NCBI GenBank assembly: GCA_003552365.1
Contig: PUKR01000140.1
Span: 1-6,952 of the forward strand
DNA: 6,952 nt
From: Syntrophomonadaceae bacterium
GTDB lineage: Bacteria; Bacillota; Dethiobacteria; DTU022
Direction: 5' to 3'
Made by a program: the position numbers and the translations under genes. The notes below the pieces were generated by a model. It saw only the letters and a list, made by a program, of their open reading frames with translations. It was not told the DNA's origin and ran no database searches. This document shows, piece after piece, positions 1 to 5,145 of this stretch; position 1 is the stretch's first letter; every line of letters begins with the position of its first letter.

Positions 1-652
1 CAAGCACGAAGTGTCTCTCAACGTTGAACCTGAAGGCAGTGGTACTGTAAGCGGAAGCGGTGAATATATCGAAGGCGGATTGGTCGGGCTTAATGCTTAT
101 CCAGAAGGAGGCTATTACTTTACAGGGTGGATTGATGATGAAGGAAAAAGGATCAGCATGGCCAGAAACTACGCATTTATCATTAAAGCTGATCGCAACC
201 TGACCGCCACCTTTGACAAAGCAGATAACAGTAGAGGTGAAAGAGGAGAAAAACGCAGGATTAGCATCGCCTCCAGCCCCATTGACGGCGGCAGGGTCTA
301 CGGCTCGGGCAAATACTTTGAAGGTGAAAAAATCACCATTGCCGCCCTGCCCAACATGGACTTTGATTTTGTCAACTGGACAGTAAACGATAAAGAAGTA
401 AGTGATGATATAATCTTGACCTTTAGGGTAGAACGGGATTTAAACCTGGTGGCTAACTTTGACTCAATCGGGAATGAAGATGAAAATAATGAAACCTCTT
501 TCAATGAGAATCCGGCTTATTACCAGTTCCTTGAAAATTACCTGGCCGGGACCCTCCTACCGGAGCAGTACCAGAAAGAAGGCCGGTCCGATTCACTAAC
601 AACTCATGCAATAAACAGCCTTCCCCCGATGGGCGGAACCGGGAAAGAGTAG
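1..652 (+). CDS. Secreted/surface protein with tandem InlB B-type (Flg_new) repeats, 3' part only
   Basis: The frame is open from base 2 to the TAG at 650-652, so the gene starts left of the window; the GTG at 11 is most likely an internal valine. Two repeats of about 70 residues are visible. The first opens with HEVSLNVEPEGSGTVSG and passes through GYYFTGWIDDEG to NLTATFDKA. The second opens with RRISIASSPIDGGRVYG and passes through FDFVNWTVND to NLVANFDS. The pattern G-G/S-x-V, then F-x-G/N-W, then L-x-A-x-F is that of the beta-grasp-like InlB B-repeat / Flg_new_2 family, found in extracytoplasmic proteins of Gram-positive bacteria, where it probably serves as a spacer or adhesion module. 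A polar tail of about 60 residues follows. It has no hydrophobic segment or positive cluster, so there is no complete sortase anchor, although it ends LPPMGGTGKE. The N-terminal signal and any catalytic domain lie outside the window. The specific role is unknown. Confidence 0.8.
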   Translation, partial: KHEVSLNVEPEGSGTVSGSGEYIEGGLVGLNAYPEGGYYFTGWIDDEGKRISMARNYAFIIKADRNLTATFDKADNSRGERGEKRRISIASSPIDGGRVYGSGKYFEGEKITIAALPNMDFDFVNWTVNDKEVSDDIILTFRVERDLNLVANFDSIGNEDENNETSFNENPAYYQFLENYLAGTLLPEQYQKEGRSDSLTTHAINSLPPMGGTGKE

Positions 653-654
653 GG

Positions 655-2163
655 TTACCCGCCCCAACCTAAAGCTCTTTCTACCGCCCTGGTCCAGTTT
701 CCATATAAAGACTCTCTCTTGGCCCGGGGCATAGTTGGCTTGAAAACTGCGCTTTCCTGCCACCGATCGGATAGCTCACCTGTATCTTTCCAAAAACCAG
801 CAGTCAATCCGGTCAGGTAAGCAGCTCCGAGGGAAGTGGTATCAAGTGTCCCTGCCCGGCGTACAATGGTGCCGGTCACATCAGACTGGAATTGCAGCAG
901 CAGATCCATTACACTGGCTCCCCCGTCCGCTCTCAATTCCTTAACCGGTAAATCCGCTTCCCTTCGCATGATATCAATTACATCCCTGGTCTGGTAAGCC
1001 ATCGCTTCGATAACTGCCCTGGCCAGGTGTGACCCGGTAGTGCCTCCGGTAATACCGATCAACAAACCGCGAGCGTAGGGATCCCAGTACGGGGCACCCA
1101 GACCGGCAAAAGCAGGGACAAAATAAACTCCGCCGTTATCTTTAACCCGGCCGGCTAAAGGTTCCAGGTCCGAAGACTTACCGATCAAGCCCAACCCATC
1201 TCTCAACCACTGAACAGCAGCTCCTGTAATAAATATACTGCCTTCCAGGGCATATTCAATCTCTCCGTTCAAACCCCATGCTATGGTGGTAAGCAGTCCC
1301 CTTTCAGACGAAACTGCCTTGTTTCCCGTATTCATCAACAAAAAGGACCCTGTGCCATAGGTATTTTTAGTCATACCGGGGCTGTAGCACGCTTGACCGA
1401 AAAGGGCAGCCTGCTGATCCCCGGCAATACCACCTATTGGCACTTCGGCACCATAAAATACCTGCGGGTCGGTATAACCGAACATACTGCTGCTGGACTT
1501 TACTTCAGGCAATATCTGTTTAGAAACTTTAAACAGTGCCAACAAATCATCATCCCAGCAGTGACGATGAATATTATAAAGAAGTGTTCTTGAAGCATTA
1601 GAACAATCAGTAGCAAAGACCCTGCCCCCCGTCAGCCGGAAGAGCAGGAAACTGTCCACAGTTCCGCAGGCCAGGTAACCTTTTTCAGCAGCTTCTTTTA
1701 CTTCCGGCAAATTTTCCAGGGCCCAGCGCAGTTTAGTCCCCGAGAAATAAGGGTCAAGGAGCAACCCGGTTTTACTGCTCACCTCATCTTCATAGCCTTT
1801 TCCTTTGAGTTGGCGGCACATATCAGCGGTTCTACGACACTGCCAGACAATAGCCCGTGTAATTGGTTTACCGCTTCTCCGATCCCAGAATACCAGGGTT
1901 TCCCGCTGATTGGCAATGCCAATTGATACAATGTCCTGAACACCAACCCCCGCTTCTTTAAAAACCAGCCCAACAAGCTCAAGGACATTGTCCCAGATTT
2001 CTTCCGGATCATGTTCCACCCAGCCGGGCTGGGGATAATATTGTTTATGCTCCCGGTTTACCCGGGCCCGAAATATCCCTTCCCTGTCCCATAACATTGC
2101 CGTAGTGCCGGTTGTTCCCTGGTCCAGCGATAAAATGTACCTGCTAATAATCCTCGCCCCCAT
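655..2163 (-). CDS. glpK: Glycerol kinase
   Basis: It phosphorylates glycerol with ATP to sn-glycerol 3-phosphate in the cytoplasm, the entry step of glycerol catabolism and a source of lipid backbone. The 502 residues match the usual FGGY-family GlpK length. Visible landmarks are the N-terminal phosphate loop DQGTTGTTA (residues 14-22), the glycerol-binding NQRET (85-89), WQCRRT (107-112), GTVDSFLLFRLTGG (167-180), SNASRT (188-193), GIAGDQQAALFGQ with the probable catalytic Asp249, NTYGTGSF (267-274), and the C-terminal GGASVMDLLLQFQSD and GAAYLTGL stretches. The ATG at 2163 is the furthest upstream start possible, because an in-frame TAG lies three codons before it; an AGAGG sits only 3 nt away, a tight spacing. 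Where many Gram-positive GlpKs have the HPr-phosphorylated histidine (YHFYG), this one reads QVFYG with Val235. It lies 67 bp downstream of the metallo-hydrolase on the same strand. No glpF, glpD or glpP is in view. Confidence 0.96.
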   Translation of the reverse strand: MGARIISRYILSLDQGTTGTTAMLWDREGIFRARVNREHKQYYPQPGWVEHDPEEIWDNVLELVGLVFKEAGVGVQDIVSIGIANQRETLVFWDRRSGKPITRAIVWQCRRTADMCRQLKGKGYEDEVSSKTGLLLDPYFSGTKLRWALENLPEVKEAAEKGYLACGTVDSFLLFRLTGGRVFATDCSNASRTLLYNIHRHCWDDDLLALFKVSKQILPEVKSSSSMFGYTDPQVFYGAEVPIGGIAGDQQAALFGQACYSPGMTKNTYGTGSFLLMNTGNKAVSSERGLLTTIAWGLNGEIEYALEGSIFITGAAVQWLRDGLGLIGKSSDLEPLAGRVKDNGGVYFVPAFAGLGAPYWDPYARGLLIGITGGTTGSHLARAVIEAMAYQTRDVIDIMRREADLPVKELRADGGASVMDLLLQFQSDVTGTIVRRAGTLDTTSLGAAYLTGLTAGFWKDTGELSDRWQESAVFKPTMPRAKRESLYGNWTRAVERALGWGG

Positions 2164-2230
2164 TTTCCTCTAATAACTGCTTAATTACTATTGTTCCAGT
2201 TTAGCACTAAAGTAACTCGATAATTTTGCA

Positions 2231-3214
2231 CTAGGAAAGCGTAAAATAAATAGCTTCCTCCCCTTCCTCTCTTTTCACCTTTCCTTCCACTTCTAGACTG
2301 CGAATGTGGGCCAGGGCTTCTCCCGTGGCAAACCATTTCTGCATCAGGGGAAAATCATCCCAGCGATCCGCCAAAAGGTCCCAGCTCATTTGCGAAGCAA
2401 CTTTAAAAGCACTGCACGGGCCGTTTTCCTCCAATATTACCAGAACCTCATCAAGCCTCTGTCTGTGGTGCTTTTTCAACTCTTCAATCCTGCTCCGGCA
2501 GTCATAAATCAAGCTTCGATGTCCTGGTAAGACCAGTTCTACCGGTATATCAGCAACCCGGTCCAGGCTTTTTAAATATTCACCCAGGGGATTACCATCA
2601 TCCTGCCAGGTAGAAATATTTGGAGTAATGTCTCCCAGGATATGATCCCCCGAAAAGAAATATTTCTTAACTGGATCATAAAGACAGGTATGGCCTTCAG
2701 TATGCCCGGGAGTATGAACACACTGCAGTTTATAACAACCGTACTCCAGGACATCTCCGTCACTGACCATGGTAAAGTCAATTGGTTCCCCGGGACTGTA
2801 GCGCTGTCCCGGGTGGGAGTCCACCGCCTTTTCCACCAGCTCCCCGGGGAAACCGTGCCTGCCGGCCAGTCCGGCAGCCTTCACCCACAGGCCTTCAAAA
2901 TTCAATATCCTTGCATCGGGACGGTTAAAATAAACCAGGCTGTTTTCCCGAGAGAGATCGCTGGCCAGCCCCACATGATCGGCATGCAGGTGAGTAACAA
3001 AGATGTCGGTCTTTTCCAGGTTAACTCCTAAATTTTCCAGCGCTTCTAAAAGTACTGAACGACACTCTTCCCGGTTCATTCCGGTATCAATGATCAGGCT
3101 GCGTTGTTCTGCTTTGATAACATAGGAATTAGTAGCCTTTAAAGGATTCTTTGGCAAAGGTACCTGGATCCGGTAAAGGTTTGCATCAATTTGTTTAACA
3201 TTTTCATCAGCCAT
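2231..3214 (-). CDS. Metallo-beta-lactamase-fold hydrolase with C-terminal helical/winged-helix extension
   Basis: This 327-residue cytoplasmic protein (no signal peptide or membrane segment) is a zinc-dependent hydrolase of the MBL superfamily. All metal ligands of a dinuclear site can be seen: THLHADHVG (His75, His77, Asp79, His80), HTPGHTEGH (His171), SGDHILGD (bridging Asp190) and LPGHR (His232). Residues 1-235 form the MBL core. Residues 240-327 are a charged extension ending in a wing-like segment (LAHIRSLEVEGKVKREEG), the layout of LACTB2-like and YflN-like MBL proteins. The substrate cannot be told; thioesters, phosphodiesters, lactones and RNA are all known in the superfamily. The start is well supported: AAGGAAGTG lies about 6 nt before the ATG. 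A possible promoter lies just upstream. Position 67 bp before glpK suggests a two-gene transcript, but a link to glycerol is only inferred from this. Confidence 0.9.
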   Translation of the reverse strand: MADENVKQIDANLYRIQVPLPKNPLKATNSYVIKAEQRSLIIDTGMNREECRSVLLEALENLGVNLEKTDIFVTHLHADHVGLASDLSRENSLVYFNRPDARILNFEGLWVKAAGLAGRHGFPGELVEKAVDSHPGQRYSPGEPIDFTMVSDGDVLEYGCYKLQCVHTPGHTEGHTCLYDPVKKYFFSGDHILGDITPNISTWQDDGNPLGEYLKSLDRVADIPVELVLPGHRSLIYDCRSRIEELKKHHRQRLDEVLVILEENGPCSAFKVASQMSWDLLADRWDDFPLMQKWFATGEALAHIRSLEVEGKVKREEGEEAIYFTLS

Positions 3215-3238
3215 TGCTTCACTTCCTTTTCTTGATGG

Positions 3239-3267
3239 ATAATATATATTTCTTTAAAATGCAACAA
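3239..3267 (-). promoter_or_regulatory. Putative sigma-A promoter for the metallo-hydrolase (and perhaps glpK)
   Basis: Read leftward, TTGTTG (3267-3262) and TATTAT (3244-3239) are separated by exactly 17 bp. The -10 matches the consensus at five of six bases and the -35 at three. Its distance to the hydrolase ATG at 3214 leaves a short leader containing the ribosome site. The local AT richness makes a chance match quite possible. Confidence 0.35.
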
Positions 3268-3467
3268 ACTCCTTTTCAGGAACATAATTCAGTATCCACC
3301 GGGAGCCTGATAACCCCCACACTCAAGCTGGCAGTAAAGATTAAAATTATATTCCCTATCCCTTAAAGGTTGACAGGATGAATTTACCCAACCACTACGA
3401 AACTATCGGTTAAACCGCCTGAATCGGAAACCCTGCTCGCAGATTGATAAGCCAGTAGAAGAAATAA

Positions 3468-3499
3468 TTGAATTCTGCTTTTCCTGGATGTGATATAAT
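3468..3499 (+). promoter_or_regulatory. Extended -10 promoter for the acidic small-protein gene
   Basis: TATAAT at 3494-3499 is a perfect -10 and is preceded by TGA, giving the extended -10 form TGnTATAAT. The nearest -35-like word is TTGAAT at 3468-3473, but the spacer is 20 bp, so the extended -10 probably carries most of the strength. Transcription would begin near 3506, leaving a very short leader that starts at about the ribosome site. Confidence 0.6.
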
Positions 3500-3518
3500 T
3501 ATATGGGGGTGAATAACA

Positions 3519-3839
3519 GTGCATAAATTAAAGTGGGTAGTAAGTTTCATTGTCGTCCTGGTTATTGCCGGGGCAATAATCAGTTATACCTCTCAGGATC
3601 ATGAAACCGAGCCGGTCACAGAAGAAGAGGCCGTAGAAGATACAGAAGATGAAGAAATTGATGAAGAAGCAGAAGAAGAAGCTGTTGAAGAGGAAGAACC
3701 GAAAGAAAAAGAACCCGATGCTGCCGGCAGCCATGAAAGCACCTTCGAACATGAAGTTAGAAAAGAAATCAACGGAGAAGTCCGCGAAGACCAGGGCGAA
3801 GAATGGTGGAAACTCGATGAAGAAGATGATAATGATTAA
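3519..3839 (+). CDS. Small membrane-anchored, highly acidic protein of unknown function
   Basis: The 106-residue product has a positively charged N-terminus (MHKLK), one hydrophobic helix at about residues 6-22 (WVVSFIVVLVIAGAIIS), and then a tail that is mostly Glu and Asp, with long EEAEEEAVEEEE-type runs at residues 34-66. It ends in a mixed segment around GEEWWKLDEEDDND. There is no cysteine, so it is not a lipoprotein, and no clear signal-peptidase AxA site. It is most likely anchored with the acidic tail outside the cell, where it could bind cations or basic partners; that is inference. The GTG start is supported by GGGGGTGA 6 nt upstream and a good extended -10 promoter. The purine-rich coding strand reflects GAA/GAG repetition. 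I do not recognise the family. It converges on larE, with the inverted-repeat element between them. Confidence 0.72.
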   Translation: MHKLKWVVSFIVVLVIAGAIISYTSQDHETEPVTEEEAVEDTEDEEIDEEAEEEAVEEEEPKEKEPDAAGSHESTFEHEVRKEINGEVREDQGEEWWKLDEEDDND

Positions 3840-3841
3840 GC

Positions 3842-3869
3842 GAGACAAGGGGACGGAGACAAGGGGACG
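3842..3869 (+). repeat. 14-bp tandem direct repeat at the left tip of the element
   Basis: GAGACAAGGGGACG occurs at 3842-3855 and again, without a gap or mismatch, at 3856-3869. The second copy is the outer end of the left inverted arm. The right arm has only one copy, so the duplication is one-sided. Confidence 0.9.
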
Positions 3870-3987
3870 GGGACATTGACAACTTTTGAGCATTTATAGT
3901 ATTTGCCTTTTATTGCTTATCTTCTAATGCCCGGTAGAAACTGATAGATTGAGTAAAAAGTTGTCAATGCCCCCGTCCCCTTGTCTC
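3842..3987. mobile_element. 146-bp palindromic REP/MITE-like element with 32-bp inverted ends
   Basis: The left arm (3856-3887, GAGACAAGGGGACGGG...) and the reverse complement of the right arm (3956-3987) agree at 31 of 32 bases. The only difference is A at 3873. They flank a 68-bp centre that contains a small TTCTA/TAGAA hairpin (3922-3939). The outer 14 bp of the left arm are duplicated in tandem at 3842-3855. The element has no coding capacity and so would depend on a transposase elsewhere. It fills the gap between two convergent genes almost exactly: 2 bp after the stop of the acidic-protein gene and 1 bp before the larE stop codon. In RNA from either strand the arms would form a very stable 32-bp stem, so it may also end or stabilise both transcripts. 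No clear target-site duplication is visible. Confidence 0.8.
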
Positions 3988-3988
3988 A

Positions 3989-4828
3989 TTATATGTCTAA
4001 GTCCGTTAGGTCCATGCTACCGGAGCGAAACCCGTCTAAGTCCAGGGCTACGTAACTGAAACCCATTTCCCGCAGTTTATAAGATACCTCCCTGCGCCGG
4101 TTTAATAGCAATTTGATTTCTGTTTCATGAACTTCAATCCTGGCTATATTATCGTGCAGCCGGACTCGCAATTCTTTCTTCAGGCCAAGGTTTCTTAAAA
4201 ATTTTTCCGCCTCGGCAATCAGTTCTAGTTTTTCCGGTTTCAGCTCATCTCCGTAAGGAACCCTGGAAGCAAGGCATGCGGCAGCTGGTTTATTCCAGGT
4301 TTGTAAACCGCGTAATTCTGAAACCTTTCTAATTTCCGCTTTCCTCAAGCCTGCCTCCATTAACGGGCTATCTATTTTCAACTCCTTCAAAGCAAGTAAG
4401 CCTGGACGGTAAACCTCGGCGTCATCGGCGTTAGAACCGTCAAGCACCGCTTTATAACCCTTCTTTCTGGCCACATCAACAAGCAGGGAATATACCTTCT
4501 TCTTGCAGATATAACAGCGGTCCTGCGGATTGAATTTCAGCTTCTGGTCAGCTAAGACATCAACCGGCATCCTCAGGTGTTCGGCACCCAGCTTCCGGGC
4601 AATTTGAGCCGCTTCTTTAACTTCTTCTCCCGGCACCAGCGGAGAATCTATCGTCACTGCCAGCACTCTTTTCCATCCCAAAGCCGAAATGGCTTGGTCC
4701 AGCAAGAAGGTGCTGTCCACTCCGCCCGAAAAAGCAACCACTGCTGACTTATACTGCTTTAATTTTTTTTCCAGGTAGACTATTTTATCTTCAGTGGCTT
4801 TTTTTAAAAACCTGTTTTTTTTATTCAT
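3989..4828 (-). CDS. larE: ATP-dependent sacrificial sulfur transferase LarE
   Basis: LarE adenylates and then thiolates the pyridinium carboxylates during synthesis of the nickel-pincer nucleotide cofactor used by lactate racemase (LarA) and related enzymes. The cytoplasmic PP-loop ATPase motif is SGGVDST, followed by VTIDSPLVP, DGSNADD, a YRPGLLALKE stretch, PAAACLASRVPYG and the C-terminal DLDGFRSGSMD signature. Length is normal for the family. Three cysteines (Cys109 and Cys112 in CYICKK, and Cys189 in ACLAS, counting from the GTG at 4840) fit the LarE type that holds a [4Fe-4S] cluster; single-cysteine LarEs sacrifice only the last one. I chose the ATG at 4828 because the GTG at 4840 has no spaced ribosome site and would lengthen an already long N-terminus, but GTG (283 residues) cannot be excluded. 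Two in-frame stops, TAA and TGA, end the gene; the second overlaps the inverted-repeat element. larA, larB and larC are not in the window. Confidence 0.93.
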   Translation of the reverse strand: MNKKNRFLKKATEDKIVYLEKKLKQYKSAVVAFSGGVDSTFLLDQAISALGWKRVLAVTIDSPLVPGEEVKEAAQIARKLGAEHLRMPVDVLADQKLKFNPQDRCYICKKKVYSLLVDVARKKGYKAVLDGSNADDAEVYRPGLLALKELKIDSPLMEAGLRKAEIRKVSELRGLQTWNKPAAACLASRVPYGDELKPEKLELIAEAEKFLRNLGLKKELRVRLHDNIARIEVHETEIKLLLNRRREVSYKLREMGFSYVALDLDGFRSGSMDLTDLDI

Positions 4829-5016
4829 ATTAACCAACACTCTTCAATCATGAATTTTTCATAAGCCCCGGATAACCTTCACTTTAGAAATTTTTCCCGG
4901 CCAACAGGAACAAGTACTTACCTTCATTCAACCACAGGAATCATCCTGATTACAAGATAACCGGACAAAGACAGCAATTAAACCATTTTGATATTCATTA
5001 ATAAGTTGCGCCTGCT

Positions 5017-5045
5017 CTGCCATGCCGCACTGCTACAGCGGCAGT
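5017..5045 (-). other. Three mutually exclusive short hairpins sharing one arm
   Basis: On the leftward transcript the segment from 5045 to 5038 (ACTGCCGC) can pair with GCAGT (5033-5029), with GCGGC (5028-5024), or, through CTGCC (5044-5040), with GGCAG (5021-5017). Each stem is a perfect 5 bp, and only one can form at a time. The stems are short and could be chance in a GC-rich stretch. Confidence 0.3.
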
Positions 5046-5080
5046 AATAAAGTTATCCACTGCATTAAACCACCTCCCCC
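5033..5080 (-). promoter_or_regulatory. Strong Shine-Dalgarno plus 10-codon leucine-rich ORF (possible leader peptide)
   Basis: GGGGGAGGTGG (5080-5070) places its GGAGG core 7 nt before an ATG at 5065, an ideal spacing. The ORF reads MQWITLLLPL and stops at TAG (5035-5033); four of its ten codons are leucine (TTA, TTA, CTG, CTG). It ends inside a cluster of competing hairpins upstream of larE. This layout resembles an attenuator leader, but there is no terminator hairpin with a T-run, so a regulatory role is only a suggestion. Confidence 0.25.
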
Positions 5081-5145
5081 GGGCCCCACCCCCGGTGCTG
5101 CTACCATACTTATCCGCAGGCTAAAAGACTCTTTGATCATACCAG

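Larger units (their letters stand above)
3215..3518. other. Divergent intergenic region, about 300 bp
   Basis: It separates the leftward hydrolase gene from the rightward acidic-protein gene and carries a candidate promoter at each end. Between about 3270 and 3465 I see no convincing gene, RNA gene or terminator. A short ATG reading frame at 3378-3413 (MNLPNHYETIG) has a weak AAAGG ribosome site. A neighbouring frame stays open to about 3494 without a start codon. Neither can be supported as a gene. Confidence 0.5.
4841..5145. other. Intergenic leader region between the symporter gene and larE
   Basis: About 305 bp without a confident gene. Read leftward it holds, in order: a G-rich patch; a strong GGGGGAGGTGG ribosome-like site before a 10-codon ORF (5065-5033); overlapping alternative hairpins (5017-5045); a 31-codon ORF (5023-4928) lacking a ribosome site; and an 8-codon ORF (4851-4825) whose TGA overlaps the larE ATG at 4828 as ATGA. 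No rho-independent terminator with a T-run follows the symporter gene, so read-through into larE is possible. No convincing promoter for larE was found. Confidence 0.5.

Noticed and set aside
617..649. LPPMGGTGKE at the end of the repeat protein as a sortase LPxTG signal
   Set aside because: The motif is not LPxTG, and no hydrophobic helix or basic tail follows before the stop.
2164..2230. Separate promoter for glpK in the gap
   Set aside because: No pair of hexamers with acceptable match and spacing could be found.
3370..3375. Perfect TTGACA as a -35 box
   Set aside because: No -10-like hexamer lies 15-19 bp downstream.
3528..3893. 121-codon leftward frame rich in phenylalanine opposite the acidic-protein gene
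   Set aside because: The Phe runs are the reverse complement of GAA repeats in the acidic protein, which has a proper promoter and ribosome site.
3876..3900. TTGACA plus TATAGT inside the inverted-repeat element as an outward promoter
   Set aside because: The spacer is only 13 bp, too short for sigma-A; the mirror copy in the right arm has no -10.
5120..5133. AAAG/CTTT hairpin after the symporter as a terminator
   Set aside because: The stem is only 4 bp of mostly A-T pairs with a 3-nt loop, too weak to terminate.
4863..5140. One leftward frame from ATG 5140 interrupted only by TAG (5035-5033) and TGA (4930-4928), which could suggest pyrrolysine/selenocysteine read-through
   Set aside because: A weak hairpin follows the TGA, but its loop does not match a bacterial SECIS well. 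The protein resembles no known selenoprotein, and about 90 codons with two stops is easily chance.
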